A stretch of DNA of 64,000 nucleotides from JAXLRU01 sp046330935 (GCA_046330935.1 JAXLRU010000005.1:186001-250000), one strand, 5' to 3'; positions 1 to 8,925 are shown, counted from the first letter of the stretch. The notes: generated from the letters alone by a model not told the origin. A program made the numbers and translations.

Positions 1-117
1 CCGTCCGCGCTCTGGCGGGTGCGCCTGGCCCCCTGCTCGCTGACCGTCGTCCGGTTCTGGGGCGACGGGGGCGCGGAGCTGGTGACGGTGAACGCCACCG
101 CCCACCTGTCCGCCTGA
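1..117 (+). CDS. C-terminal fragment, probable histidine phosphatase family protein
   Basis: The window opens inside a reading frame that ends with TGA at 115-117 and encodes 38 residues. The fragment contains APCSLTVVRFWGDGG and ends in a Val-Thr-Val-Asn-Ala-Thr stretch. This resembles the C-terminal strand of actinobacterial phosphoglycerate-mutase-like histidine phosphatases, which typically finish with a 'SLTVVRF' segment. The catalytic RHG motif would lie upstream of the window, so the family call rests on the tail alone. Only 112 bases separate it from the next gene on the same strand. Confidence 0.5.
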   Translation, partial: PSALWRVRLAPCSLTVVRFWGDGGAELVTVNATAHLSA

Positions 118-229
118 GGCGGGCGCGTTCCCGACCAGGCGCGGCGGGCGCGAGCCTGTCGTGCCCACCGGGCAGACTCGTGACGTCGGCCGCCGACGCC
201 GGGCCGACCCCACGCTGAGGGAGGACGCC

Positions 230-634
230 GTGGCGCACCCGATCATGTTCGACGAGGACGACCCGCTGCTGGCGCGGGTCCGCGAGCTCGCCCTCGCGCT
301 GCCCGACGCGGCCGAGAAGGTGGGCCACGGCCGGCCCACCTTCTTCACGACGAAGGTGTTCGCCTACTACGGCGGTTCGGTGCGCCGCGACGGCGAGTGG
401 ATCCGCCACGACACGTCCGTGCTGGTCCTGCCCGACCCCGAGGAGGCCGAGGCGTTGCTCGCCGAGCCGCGCGCCTTCCGGCCCGCCTACCTCGGCCCGG
501 CCGGGTGGGTGGGGGTGGACCTCGGCGCGGACACCGACTGGACGGAGGTCGCGGAGCTGATCGAGACCTCCTACCGGCGTACCGCCGGGGCGCGCCGGGT
601 GGCCAGGCTGGACGCCGCCCCCCGCTCGGGGTGA
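230..634 (+). CDS. MmcQ/YjbR-like protein
   Basis: A 134-residue cytoplasmic protein of the MmcQ/YjbR (CyaY-like fold) family, whose members have no agreed biochemical role. The N-terminal helix reads VRELALALPDAAEKVGHG, the family pattern of a helix ending in 'LPEA.E...HG', followed by FFTTKVFAYYGG and, near the C-terminus, a YLGPAGWVGVDL segment and a helix (WTEVAELIETSYR). I chose the GTG at 230 because GAGGGAGG lies just upstream; an earlier in-frame ATG at 161 would add a low-complexity Arg-rich leader. It is convergent with the aminotransferase gene, with only 19 bases between their stops. Confidence 0.75.
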   Translation: MAHPIMFDEDDPLLARVRELALALPDAAEKVGHGRPTFFTTKVFAYYGGSVRRDGEWIRHDTSVLVLPDPEEAEALLAEPRAFRPAYLGPAGWVGVDLGADTDWTEVAELIETSYRRTAGARRVARLDAAPRSG

Positions 635-653
635 GCGAGGGGCGCGCGAGAGG

Positions 654-2042
654 TCACCCGGCGAAGGCGGCCGCCAGCACGTCGAGGCCCTCCTGCAGCA
701 GGTCCTCCCCGATCACCAGGGGCGGCAGGAAGCGGATGACGTTGCCGTAGGTGCCGCAGGTGAGCGTGATCAGGCCCTGCGCGTGGCAGGCCGCCGCGAC
801 CCTCGTCGTCTCCGCGGCGTCGGGCACGCGGGTGCCGGGGCGCACGACCTCGAGGGCGAGCATCGCCCCGCGCCCCCGGACCTCGCCGATCTGCGGGAAC
901 TGCGCCTGCAGCGCCTCGAGCCGGGGCCGCATGACGGCCTCGATCCGGCGGGCGGCGGCGGGGAGGTCCTGATCGACGGCCGTGCGCATCGCCGCGAGGG
1001 CGGCCGCGCACGCCACGGGGTTACCGCCGTAGGTGCCGCCCAGCCCGCCGCCGTGAACGGCGTCCATGAGCTCGGCGCGGCCGGTGACGGCGGCGAGCGG
1101 CATCCCCCCGGCGATCCCCTTGGCGGTGGTGATCAGGTCGGGGACGACGCCCTCGTGCTCGCACGCGAACATCGCGCCGGTGCGGGCGAAGCCGGTCTGG
1201 ATCTCGTCGGCGACGAAGACCACCCCGTTGTCGCGGCACCAGGCCGCCAGCGCCGGCAGGAAACCGGGTGCGGGGACGACGAACCCGCCCTCGCCGAGGA
1301 TCGGCTCGATCACGACCGCGGCCGTGCGCTGCGCACCCACCTGCTTGTCGATGACGGAGATCGCCCGGGCCGCCGCCTCCTCGCCGCTGATCGGGGAGGG
1401 CTCGTGGAAGGGGTAGGAGACGGGCGCGCGGTAGATCTCGGACGTGAAAGGCCCGAAGCCGTCCTTGTACGGCATGTTCTTCGCCGTCATGGCCATCGTG
1501 AGGTTGGTACGCCCGTGGTAGGCGTGGTCGAACACCACGACAGCGCTGCGTCCCGTGGCGCGACGGGCGATCTTGACGGCGTTCTCCACCGCCTCCGCAC
1601 CGGAGTTGACCAGTGCGGACTTCTTGGCGTGGTCGCCGGGCGTGAGCCGGTTCAGCTCCTCGCAGACGGCGACGTACCCCTCGTACGGGGTCACCATGAA
1701 GCAGGTGTGGGTGAGGCGCTGCACCTGCTCGGCGACGGCGGCGGCCACCTCGGTCGCCGCGTTCCCCACGTTCGTCACGGCGATGCCGGCCCCGAAGTCG
1801 ATGAGCTGGTTGCCGTCGACGTCGACGACGATCCCCCCGCCCGCCGCCACCGCGTACACCGGCTGCATCGTGCCCACCCCGGACGCGACGGCGGCCAGCT
1901 TGCGCTCGTGCAGCTGCTGCGACAGGGGGCCGGGCAGCGACGTGCGCAGGAGCCGTCGCTGCTCGACGCCCGCGGCCCCGGCCAGGGGGGCGGGGGCGGG
2001 GGCGTCGGCGGGGACCGGGGCGGGGGCGAGCGTGTCGGACAA
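654..2042 (-). CDS. gabT: 4-aminobutyrate--2-oxoglutarate transaminase (class III PLP aminotransferase)
   Basis: A 462-residue class III pyridoxal-phosphate aminotransferase, most likely GabT, which moves the amino group of GABA to 2-oxoglutarate to give succinate semialdehyde and glutamate. Visible family features are the NSGAEAVENAVKIAR cofactor-binding segment, FDHAYHGRTNLTMAMT, EPILGEGGFVVP, the VADEIQTGFARTG motif and ITTAKGIAGGMPL, where Lys308 should form the Schiff base. A TTG at 2042-2040 is the best start because AGGAGG sits five bases upstream; the longer frame up to 2126 lacks such a site. The first 30 residues are a Pro/Ala-rich tail outside the fold. Related ornithine or acetylornithine aminotransferases are the alternatives, and no GABA pathway partner is adjacent. 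Confidence 0.8.
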   Translation of the reverse strand: MSDTLAPAPVPADAPAPAPLAGAAGVEQRRLLRTSLPGPLSQQLHERKLAAVASGVGTMQPVYAVAAGGGIVVDVDGNQLIDFGAGIAVTNVGNAATEVAAAVAEQVQRLTHTCFMVTPYEGYVAVCEELNRLTPGDHAKKSALVNSGAEAVENAVKIARRATGRSAVVVFDHAYHGRTNLTMAMTAKNMPYKDGFGPFTSEIYRAPVSYPFHEPSPISGEEAAARAISVIDKQVGAQRTAAVVIEPILGEGGFVVPAPGFLPALAAWCRDNGVVFVADEIQTGFARTGAMFACEHEGVVPDLITTAKGIAGGMPLAAVTGRAELMDAVHGGGLGGTYGGNPVACAAALAAMRTAVDQDLPAAARRIEAVMRPRLEALQAQFPQIGEVRGRGAMLALEVVRPGTRVPDAAETTRVAAACHAQGLITLTCGTYGNVIRFLPPLVIGEDLLQEGLDVLAAAFAG

Positions 2043-2074
2043 GGGGTCCTCCTGGGACGGGACGCGACCCGACC

Positions 2075-2080
2075 ACGGTA
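2075..2080 (-). promoter_or_regulatory. Candidate -10 element for gabT
   Basis: Reading on the minus strand, TACCGT matches the actinobacterial -10 pattern TANNNT. It lies 32 bases upstream of the TTG start, which leaves room for the AGGAGG ribosome binding site. No clear -35 element is visible. Confidence 0.35.
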
Positions 2081-2133
2081 GCCCCGCGCTCCCCGCGGCG
2101 GCAGCCGACGGACGGCGGAGGATCACCGCCGCC

Positions 2134-2661
2134 TCACCGGCCGACGGCGAACACCTCGCGGCGCAGGAGCGCGAGATCGTCGCCGAGGCGCGCCCGCAGC
2201 AGGCTCACGTCGCGGGAGGACCACCGCGGCTGCCACGACTCGAGCCCACCCAGCCACGGCACGGCGGCCGCGAACAGCAGGTCGTAGCAGCGGTCGCTGC
2301 GGCGGCCGCGGTCGTGACGGGGGAGGGCGAGCGACGACGCCACGTCGCCCGCGAGGTTCCACGTCGTCAGGGCGGCGTGGCGGTCCAGCCGCAGGGCCCG
2401 CCCCCGTAGCCAGGCGAGGACGGGGGAGAAGTCGAGCTCGTCGTCGACGAACGCAGGCGTGGTCGTCCAGCCGCGGTCCACGACCTCGCGGGCGCAGGTC
2501 GCGGCGTCGGGCCAGGTGAGCACGCGACCGCTGCGCGCCGCGACGACGTCCTCGCCGTCCTCGCCCTCGCGCGGTCCCCACCACACGGCCCGGACGTCGT
2601 CGCCGCACCGCACGGGAACGGCGTACCCCTCCTCGGCGGGACGCACGTCGGGGACGCTCAC
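2134..2661 (-). CDS. Hypothetical protein
   Basis: I do not recognise this 175-residue protein. It has no signal peptide, membrane segment or cofactor motif. Two stretches look folded: a region with VWWGPREGEDGEDV and VLTWPDAATCAREVV near residues 25-60, and a central part with ALTTWNLAGDVASSLALP and CYDLLFAAAVPWL around 95-140. The C-terminal helix is rich in Arg and Leu. Codon use matches the neighbours, so it is probably a real gene. The GTG at 2661 is preferred over an ATG at 2697 because the added N-terminus looks random, although the Shine-Dalgarno is weak. It diverges from the rhodanese-metZ pair. Confidence 0.6.
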   Translation of the reverse strand: MSVPDVRPAEEGYAVPVRCGDDVRAVWWGPREGEDGEDVVAARSGRVLTWPDAATCAREVVDRGWTTTPAFVDDELDFSPVLAWLRGRALRLDRHAALTTWNLAGDVASSLALPRHDRGRRSDRCYDLLFAAAVPWLGGLESWQPRWSSRDVSLLRARLGDDLALLRREVFAVGR

Positions 2662-2837
2662 GCCGCCAGGATGCCGGACCGGCCCGAGGGGCTCCACGAC
2701 ATATGGCTGCCGACGGCGTTCGCCTCACGGACGCCGGTGGGCCCGCCCGGACGGGTCTGACATGCTGCGGGGAGGGCGTCGGCGGACGGCGCCGCCACCG
2801 TGCACGCGCACGGTGCGGACGGAGGAGGGCAGTCGCG

Positions 2838-3245
2838 GTGGCATACGCAGGCGATCTCACCCCGCAGCAGGCGTGGGACCTGCTGGCGGCCGACGAGCGG
2901 GCCGTCCTCGTCGACGTGCGGACCGCGGCGGAGTGGACGTACGTGGGCGTCCCCGAGCTCGCCGCCCTGGGCCGCGAGACCGCCCTGATCGAGTGGGTGA
3001 CCTTCCCCGGTGGCGCCCGCAACCCGCAGTTCGTCGAGCAGGTGCGCCAGGTCGTCCCCGAGGGTGCGCCGGTGGTCTTCCTGTGCCGCTCGGGCGTGCG
3101 TTCGGTCGCGGCGGCCGAGGCCGTCACCGCCGCCGGCCTGACCGCCTACAACGTGCTCGAGGGCTTCGAGGGCGGGCTCGACGACGTGCTTCACCGCGGC
3201 GTCGGCGGCTGGAAGGCCACGGGCCTGCCGTGGCGTCAGTCGTGA
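2838..3245 (+). CDS. Rhodanese-like domain protein
   Basis: A 135-residue single-domain rhodanese (sulfurtransferase fold). It shows the N-terminal VLVDVRTAAEW motif and the active-site loop FLCRSGVRS with Cys83, the persulfide-carrying residue, followed by the helix AAAEAVTAAGL and the C-terminal VLEGFEGGLD. The GTG at 2838 is preceded by GGAGGAGGG. Its stop overlaps the metZ start (GTGA), so the two are translationally coupled. The same pair stands as Rv0390-Rv0391 in Mycobacterium tuberculosis, which suggests that the protein helps to handle sulfur for homocysteine formation; that role is inferred from position. Confidence 0.88.
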   Translation: MAYAGDLTPQQAWDLLAADERAVLVDVRTAAEWTYVGVPELAALGRETALIEWVTFPGGARNPQFVEQVRQVVPEGAPVVFLCRSGVRSVAAAEAVTAAGLTAYNVLEGFEGGLDDVLHRGVGGWKATGLPWRQS

Positions 3246-4453
3246 GCGGCCAGGGCCCGCAGGGCTGGCGTCCCGACACGATCGCCGTCCGCGGGGGGAT
3301 CCAGCGGTCGGGGTTCGAGGAGACGTCCGAGGCGCTGTTCCTCACGCAGGGCTACGTCTACGGGGAGGCGGCCGACGCCGAGGCCGCCTTCAAGGGCGAG
3401 GTCGACCGCTTCGTCTACTCCCGCTACGGCAACCCGACGGTGTCGATGTTCGAGGAGCGCCTGCGGCTGCTGGAGGGCGCGCAGGCATGCTTCGCGACGG
3501 CGACGGGCATGGCGGCGGTGTTCACCGCGCTGGCGTCGTTCCTCAAGGCGGGTGACCGCGTCGTCGCCTCGCGTGCGCTGTTCGGCTCGTGCTTCGTGAT
3601 CCTCGACGAGATCCTCCCGCGCTGGGGGATCACCACCGAGTTCGTCGACGGGCACGACCTCGCGCAGTGGGAGAAGGCGCTGGCCGAGCCCGCGGCCGGG
3701 GTGTTCTTCGAGTCGCCGTCCAACCCCATGCAGGACCTCGTCGACGTCGAGGCCGTGTGCGAGCTGGCCCACGCGGCCGGCGCCACCGTCGTCCTCGACA
3801 ACGTGTTCGCGACGCCGCTGCTGCAGCAGCCCCTCGCCCTCGGCGCCGACGTCGTCGTCTACTCCGCGACCAAGCACATCGACGGCCAGGGCCGCGTGCT
3901 CGGCGGGGCGATCCTCGGCACGAAGGAGTTCATCGACGGCGGGGTGCAGAACCTCATGCGCCACACCGGGCCCTCGATGAGCCCGTTCAACGCGTGGGTG
4001 CTGCTCAAGGGCCTGGAGACGATGCGCCTGCGGGTGGAGCACCAGACCGCGGCGGCCCTGGAGCTCGCCGGGTGGCTGGAGCAGCACCCGCGGATCGCCT
4101 CCGTGCGCTACCCGTACCTGGCCTCGCACCCGCAGTACGCCCTGGCGACGCGGCAGATGAGCGGCGGCGGCACCGTGATCACGTTCGAGGTGAAGCCGTC
4201 GACGTCGGGCGCCGACGCCGCCAAGGTCGCCGCGTTCTCGGTGCTCGACTCGCTCACCGTCGTCGACATCTCCAACAACCTCGGCGACGCGAAGTCGCTG
4301 GCCACCCACCCGGCGACGACCACCCACCGGCGCCTGGCCCCCGAGGCGCGCGCGGCGGCGGGCATCACCGACGGCGTGATCCGGATCAGCATCGGCCTGG
4401 AGGACGTCGAGGACCTGCGGGCCGACCTCGACCGGGCGCTCTCGGCGATCTGA
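3242..4453 (+). CDS. metZ: O-succinylhomoserine sulfhydrylase
   Basis: A 403-residue Cys/Met-metabolism PLP enzyme that makes homocysteine from O-succinylhomoserine and sulfide in direct-sulfhydrylation methionine synthesis. The fold is complete: the YSRYGNPTVSMFEERL substrate and PLP segment, the ATATGMAAVF helix, ESPSNPMQDLVDV, and YSATKHIDGQGRVLGG with Lys211 as the predicted Schiff-base residue. The C-terminal domain has SLTVVDISNNLGDAKSLATHP and ends with IRISIGLEDVEDL. MetZ is favoured over MetB or MetY by the length near 400 residues and the upstream rhodanese. The GTG at 3242 overlaps the rhodanese stop by four bases. Confidence 0.9.
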   Translation: MSGQGPQGWRPDTIAVRGGIQRSGFEETSEALFLTQGYVYGEAADAEAAFKGEVDRFVYSRYGNPTVSMFEERLRLLEGAQACFATATGMAAVFTALASFLKAGDRVVASRALFGSCFVILDEILPRWGITTEFVDGHDLAQWEKALAEPAAGVFFESPSNPMQDLVDVEAVCELAHAAGATVVLDNVFATPLLQQPLALGADVVVYSATKHIDGQGRVLGGAILGTKEFIDGGVQNLMRHTGPSMSPFNAWVLLKGLETMRLRVEHQTAAALELAGWLEQHPRIASVRYPYLASHPQYALATRQMSGGGTVITFEVKPSTSGADAAKVAAFSVLDSLTVVDISNNLGDAKSLATHPATTTHRRLAPEARAAAGITDGVIRISIGLEDVEDLRADLDRALSAI

Positions 4454-4471
4454 GCCGGTCAGGGGCGGCGG

Positions 4472-5941
4472 TCAGGGGCGGCGCTGCGCGGCCTCGCGCA
4501 TCGCCGCCCATACCGCTGCCAGGTCCTCGCGCTCCATCGTCTCGGCGCCGACGGACACGCGCACCATCCAGTGCCCGTCGAGCAGGGCAGGGGTGACGAA
4601 CGCCGCACCCGAGGCGTTCACCGCCGCCGCCCACGCCTGCGTGTGCAGGTCGAGGGTGCCCCCGTCGAGGACGCGCCCGTCGGCCCCGACGAGTCCGGGC
4701 GGCTCGTGCCGCACGCAGACCGTCTGCAGCCGCACGGGCGCGAGGACCCGCCACCCCGGCGTGGCCGCCACCTGCTCCGCGAGCCAGGCGGCGTTGGCGA
4801 GGTCGCGGCGCAGGCGCGCGCGGATGGCGTCGAGCCCGTCCAGGTGCAGGTGGAACCACAGCTTCAGCGCGCGGAAGCGCCGGCCGAGGGGGATGCCCCA
4901 GTCGCGGAACTGGGTGACCTGCCCGTCCGCGCCCGAGCGCAGGTAGCTGGGGTCGGTGGACATCACGACGGCGACGGCCGACGGGTCGCGCAGGTAGAGC
5001 AGCGAGCAGTCCAGCGCGGTGCCCATCCACTTGTGCGGGTTCCAGGACAGGGAGTCGGCGGCGTCCAGCGCCCGCAGGACGCCGTCGGCGTCGCCGTCCA
5101 GCAGGTGGCGCAGCTCGGGCAGGAGCAGGCCCGAGCCTGCCATCGCCGCGTCGACGTGCACCCAGGCTCCGTGCCCGGCCGCGGCCTGCGTGATCGCCGC
5201 CACCGGGTCGATCGCGGTGACCCCCGTGGACCCCACCGAGGCGACCACGGCGGCGGGTCGGCGACCGGCCGCCGCGTCGCCGTCCATCGCCGCGGCCAGC
5301 GCGGCGACGTCCATGGCGTGGGCGGAGTCGGTGGGGACCAGGCGCAGGTTGTCCGCGCCGAACCCGGCCAGCCGCGCCGCCTTCGCGACGGAGGAGTGGG
5401 CCTGCTCGGTCGTGTACACGACCAGGGGAGCCGCCTCGGCCTGCAGCCCGCCGCCGCCGGCCCCTCCTGCGGTGCTCGCCCGCTCGCGAGCCGCGAGGAG
5501 GGCGACGAGGCAGGCGGTGGACGCCGTGTCGTGGATGCTGCCGCGCCACCCCGGCGGCAGGCCCGTCTCGGTGGCGAGCCAGGCGCAGACGACCTCCTCG
5601 ACCTCGGTGAGCGCGGGCGCCGACTGCCAGGACAGACCCAGCGCCCCGATCCCGGTGGACGCGAGATCCCCGAGCACTGAGGCGAGGGAGGCGTTGGCGG
5701 GGAACCACCCGGCGTAGCGGGGGTGCTGGACGTGCGTGGTGCCGGGGACGACCAGCCGGTCCAGTTCGACGAGCAGCTCCTCGATCGAGGCGGCCGTCCG
5801 CGGCGCCGCCGGCGGCATGCCCGCCGCCACCTCGCCGGGGCGCACGGTGGCTCCCACCGGCAGGTCGGGCAGATGCGTGCGGAAGTCTGCGATCCAGTCC
5901 ACGAGGCGGTGACCGGCCGCTCGGAACTCCTCGGGGGTCAT
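4472..5941 (-). CDS. PLP-dependent (aromatic-L-amino-acid type) decarboxylase
   Basis: A 489-residue group II pyridoxal-phosphate decarboxylase of the aromatic amino acid / glutamate type, which releases CO2 from an amino acid to give the amine. The N-terminus MTPEEFRAAGHRLVDWIADF is typical. HVQHPRYAGWFPAN, SIHDTASTACLVALLAAR, WVHVDAAMAG and LSWNPHKWMGTALDC follow, the last carrying the cofactor Lys304. The ATG at 5941 has AGGAGGAGG upstream and matches the family's usual start, so an in-frame ATG at 6016 was rejected. The substrate cannot be read from sequence. It is divergent from the VOC gene and convergent with metZ, the stops being 18 bases apart. Confidence 0.85.
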   Translation of the reverse strand: MTPEEFRAAGHRLVDWIADFRTHLPDLPVGATVRPGEVAAGMPPAAPRTAASIEELLVELDRLVVPGTTHVQHPRYAGWFPANASLASVLGDLASTGIGALGLSWQSAPALTEVEEVVCAWLATETGLPPGWRGSIHDTASTACLVALLAARERASTAGGAGGGGLQAEAAPLVVYTTEQAHSSVAKAARLAGFGADNLRLVPTDSAHAMDVAALAAAMDGDAAAGRRPAAVVASVGSTGVTAIDPVAAITQAAAGHGAWVHVDAAMAGSGLLLPELRHLLDGDADGVLRALDAADSLSWNPHKWMGTALDCSLLYLRDPSAVAVVMSTDPSYLRSGADGQVTQFRDWGIPLGRRFRALKLWFHLHLDGLDAIRARLRRDLANAAWLAEQVAATPGWRVLAPVRLQTVCVRHEPPGLVGADGRVLDGGTLDLHTQAWAAAVNASGAAFVTPALLDGHWMVRVSVGAETMEREDLAAVWAAMREAAQRRP

Positions 5942-6063
5942 GTCGCCGATCCTCCTCCTGGGGGTCGCTGCCGCGGTCGGGGGGTACGTGGCAGAGTGGA
6001 CCGGCTCGGCAGACAACGTAAGACAGCGGCGGCGGGAGCGGCCCTGTCCGGAAGGGAAGTCAC

Positions 6064-6966
6064 GTGGAGCAGCAGCGCAGGCCAGGCATGGACGTCGTCG
6101 AGATCGGGGTGTCCGATCCGGAGCGGTCGCTGGCCTTCTACCGCGACGTCCTCGGCTTCCCGACGGTCGCCGCGCCCGCCCCGTCGCGGCCCGGCACCAC
6201 CTGGGTCTGGGCGGGCAGCGTGCACGTCGCCCTCGTCCCGGCCGACGCCGCGGCCGGTCCCGACCTGCGCGGCTGGGAGGGCGACGACCTGCAGCGCGGC
6301 ATGCGCCACCTCGGCTTCAAGGTGGGCGACGTCCGCGCCTACGCCGAGCACCTGCGCACCGCCGGGGTCACGTTCACGCTCGAGCCCCTGCGTGCCGTCG
6401 GCGACGTCGACCTCGCGTTCTTCACCGACCCCGACGGCACGCTGCTGGAGATCATCGACGGGCACCTGACCTACCACGAGACGTTCAGCGGTGAGCTCGC
6501 CGCGCAGGAGGCGGCCGCCGCCGCGGCACGCCGCCCCGACGCGGGCCCGGCGCTGGACCACCTCGCGATCACCGTCGCCGACCTGGACGCGACCCTGGCC
6601 TTCTACCGCGACAAGCTCGGCTACGAGCTGATCGGATCGCTGGACCACAGCTACGACGAGCGCGGCTTCCTCATCCACTACCTGCAGGCGGGGCCGTCGA
6701 TCCTCGAGGTCTTCACCTTCACGCGGGCGCAGACCCGCCCGAGCCCCTGGACGGCGCCCGACCCCGGCCGTCTCGGCCTGCGCGGCGTCGCCCACGGCGT
6801 CGACGACCTCGACGTCGCCCTCACCCGGCTGCGCGTCGCCGGCGCGAGCCCGGTGCCGCAGGACCCCGCGGCCGCGCCGGCCCTCGACGTCCCGCACGCG
6901 CACCTGTTCGACCCCGACGGCGTCCCGCTGCAGGTGTGGTCCGTGGGCGACGAGGTCGGCCGGTGA
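6064..6966 (+). CDS. Two-domain VOC (glyoxalase/bleomycin-resistance/dioxygenase fold) protein
   Basis: A 300-residue protein with two vicinal-oxygen-chelate domains. Domain 1 (about residues 8-140) opens with VVEIGVSDPERSLAFYRDVLGF and ends in AFFTDPDGTLLEIID. Domain 2 (about 160-298) opens with LDHLAITVADLDATLAFYRDKLGY and ends in HLFDPDGVPLQVWSV. The Glu in each final strand and the His in LDHLAI are plausible metal ligands. The pairing suggests a lactoylglutathione-lyase-like or ring-cleaving enzyme, but no specific substrate is supported. The GTG at 6064 has GGAAGG upstream. The stop overlaps the next start (GTGA), so it is coupled to an aldo/keto reductase, possibly for the same small molecule. 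Confidence 0.82.
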   Translation: MEQQRRPGMDVVEIGVSDPERSLAFYRDVLGFPTVAAPAPSRPGTTWVWAGSVHVALVPADAAAGPDLRGWEGDDLQRGMRHLGFKVGDVRAYAEHLRTAGVTFTLEPLRAVGDVDLAFFTDPDGTLLEIIDGHLTYHETFSGELAAQEAAAAAARRPDAGPALDHLAITVADLDATLAFYRDKLGYELIGSLDHSYDERGFLIHYLQAGPSILEVFTFTRAQTRPSPWTAPDPGRLGLRGVAHGVDDLDVALTRLRVAGASPVPQDPAAAPALDVPHAHLFDPDGVPLQVWSVGDEVGR

Positions 6967-7922
6967 CGGCACCGGCAGCCGTGCTCCCGCGGCGCGTGCT
7001 CGGCGGTACGGGGCTGGAGGTCAGCGCCGTCTGCCTGGGCGGCGGTCCGCTGGCGGGCATGCCCGAGACGTTCGGGTACGACGTCCCGTTCGAGCAGGCC
7101 GTCGCCACGATCAGGCACGCCCTCGCGGGGCCGATCACCTTCCTCGACACCGCCGCCGCCTACGCCGACGGCGAAGGCGAGCGGCGCTTCGGTGCGGCGC
7201 TGCGCGAGGCCGGGGGAGTGCCCGACGGCGTCGTCGTGGCGACCAAGATCGACCGTGACCTGGCGACGGGCGACTTCTCCGGCGGGCAGGCGCGGCGCAG
7301 CCTCGAACGCAGCCTCACCCTGCTCGGCCTGGACTCGGTGCCGCTGTGCTACCTGCACGACGCCGAGCACGTGGGGTTCGACGTGGCGATGCAGCCGGGC
7401 GGGGCTGTGGAGACGCTCCTGGCCATGCGCGACGAAGGGCTGTGCGACCACGTGGGCGTCGCCGTCGGGCCGAACGACCTCACCCTGCGCCTGGTCGAGA
7501 CGGGTGCCTTCGAGGTGATGCTCACGCACAACCGCTGGACGCTGGTCGACCGCGGTGCCGGGGCGGTCCTCGACGCCGCTGTGGCCCGCGGCATGGGTGT
7601 GGTCAACGCCGCCGTGTTCGGCGGCGGGCTGCTGGTGCGGGGCACGGCGCGGCTGCAGCGCTACGCCTACGCGCCCGCCCCGGAGGAGGTGCTGCAGCGG
7701 GTGCGGCGGATGGAGGAGCTGTGCGCGGGGGCCGGGGTCCCGCTGGGGGCGGCGGCCCTGCAGTTCTCGCTGCGCGACCCCCGGATCACGGCCTCCGTCG
7801 TGGGCGCCACGACCCCCGCCCACGTCGACGACGCCCTCCGCTTCGCCACCACGCCGATCCCGCCGCAGCTGTGGGAGGAGCTCCTGCCGCTGGCGGCGCC
7901 GTCGCAGTTCTGGCAGCCGTGA
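6963..7922 (+). CDS. Aldo/keto reductase
   Basis: A 319-residue (beta/alpha)8 aldo/keto reductase, an NAD(P)H-dependent oxidoreductase of the D-threo-aldose/L-fucose dehydrogenase-like branch. It begins VLGGTGLEVSAVCLGGGPLAG. The expected Asp-Tyr pair appears in FLDTAAAYADGEGERRFG, the Lys in VVATKIDRD, and the family His position may be the one in CYLHDAEH. The NADP-binding end is FSLRDPRITASVVGATTP. The GTG at 6963 overlaps the VOC stop by four bases. It is convergent with yaaA. Confidence 0.85.
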   Translation: MTAPAAVLPRRVLGGTGLEVSAVCLGGGPLAGMPETFGYDVPFEQAVATIRHALAGPITFLDTAAAYADGEGERRFGAALREAGGVPDGVVVATKIDRDLATGDFSGGQARRSLERSLTLLGLDSVPLCYLHDAEHVGFDVAMQPGGAVETLLAMRDEGLCDHVGVAVGPNDLTLRLVETGAFEVMLTHNRWTLVDRGAGAVLDAAVARGMGVVNAAVFGGGLLVRGTARLQRYAYAPAPEEVLQRVRRMEELCAGAGVPLGAAALQFSLRDPRITASVVGATTPAHVDDALRFATTPIPPQLWEELLPLAAPSQFWQP

Positions 7923-7943
7923 GTCCCGCCGCCGGTGCGGTCC

Positions 7944-8735
7944 TCAGGTGAGGACGACGTCCAGCGGCCTCAGGCCGGCGCCGCGAGGGGCCGGGCCCAG
8001 CTCGACCGTCCAGCGGTCGGCGAGGCGGTGGGCGACGTCCTCGGCGTCGCGGGGATCGCGCCCGCGGTGGGCGGCCAGCCCGCAGAGCAGGTGGCGCGCG
8101 ACCAGGCCTCGGGTGTGCTTGGCGTCGTGGCTGACGACGGTGCGGCGCCCCTCGTGCTCGCGCAGCACCCTCACGGCCACCCCGCCGCCGGCCACCGCAC
8201 CGCGGGGACGCCACGCCGCCGCGTAGGTGGCCGACCGGCAGTCGACGAGGACCCCGCCGTCCTCGGCGCGCTCCTGCAGCACCTCGCTCAGCGCCCCGCG
8301 CCAGAACGCGGCGAGCGGCCCCACGCCCGGCAGATCGACGTCCATCGACAGGCGGTACCCGGCGGCGCGGTCGCCGGGCGCCAGGACCCCGTACAGCGCG
8401 GAGGCCACGAGCAGCCTGGTCGACGCCCGCCTGCGGGTGGAGGCGTCGAGGCCCGCCCAGTCCAGCGCCTCGTAGAGGACGCCGGTGAACAGCTCCATGG
8501 CGGGGCGGGCCGGCGCGGTCTGCAGGCGGGGGTTGGCGGCCACCTCGGCCGCGAGCCCGTCGGAGACGCCGAGCGTGGCCCTCGCCGAGGCGTCGTCGCC
8601 CAGGGCGATCAGCGCGTCCCGCACTTGCCCGCGGGCGGCCGCCAGCGACGGCAGGGTCAGGGCGTGCAGGTCGGTGGGGCGGCCGCGGCGCGGCGCGGGC
8701 GCCTTGCGTTCGCTGGGCGGAAGGAGCAACAGCAC
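7944..8735 (-). CDS. yaaA: YaaA family peroxide stress protein
   Basis: A 263-residue member of the YaaA/DUF328 family. In E. coli YaaA lowers free iron under peroxide stress and has a DNA-binding fold. The N-terminus LLLLPPSERK, with the invariant Ser-Glu-Lys, and the segment RLLVASALYGVLAPGD followed by YRLSMDVDLPGVG identify the family; C-terminal SHDAKHTRGLVARHLL is also characteristic. The GTG at 8735 follows a TACCGT box by six bases, the leaderless arrangement seen repeatedly in this window. An upstream in-frame codon at 8777 would place the conserved LLLPPSE start 15 residues inside the protein and is less likely. Confidence 0.85.
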   Translation of the reverse strand: MLLLLPPSERKAPAPRRGRPTDLHALTLPSLAAARGQVRDALIALGDDASARATLGVSDGLAAEVAANPRLQTAPARPAMELFTGVLYEALDWAGLDASTRRRASTRLLVASALYGVLAPGDRAAGYRLSMDVDLPGVGPLAAFWRGALSEVLQERAEDGGVLVDCRSATYAAAWRPRGAVAGGGVAVRVLREHEGRRTVVSHDAKHTRGLVARHLLCGLAAHRGRDPRDAEDVAHRLADRWTVELGPAPRGAGLRPLDVVLT

Positions 8736-8741
8736 GTGCGG

Positions 8742-8747
8742 ACGGTA
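8742..8747 (-). promoter_or_regulatory. -10 element for leaderless yaaA
   Basis: TACCGT on the minus strand fits TANNNT and ends six bases before the GTG start, so transcription probably begins at or next to the start codon. No Shine-Dalgarno is present between them. Confidence 0.5.
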
Positions 8748-8925
8748 GCGAACCGGGGCCGCGACCGCCTCGCGCACAACTTTCTCGCGCCGATCTTCAC
8801 GTAACGCTCAGGTTCGGGGCGTCGCGACACGATCTGGACCTTGTGCGAGACGTTCTCCACGCGGCGCCGACCGCCGCGGGACGCCTGCACCCGCCGGACC
8901 CTGCAGCCGCCCCGAGAGGTCAGAG

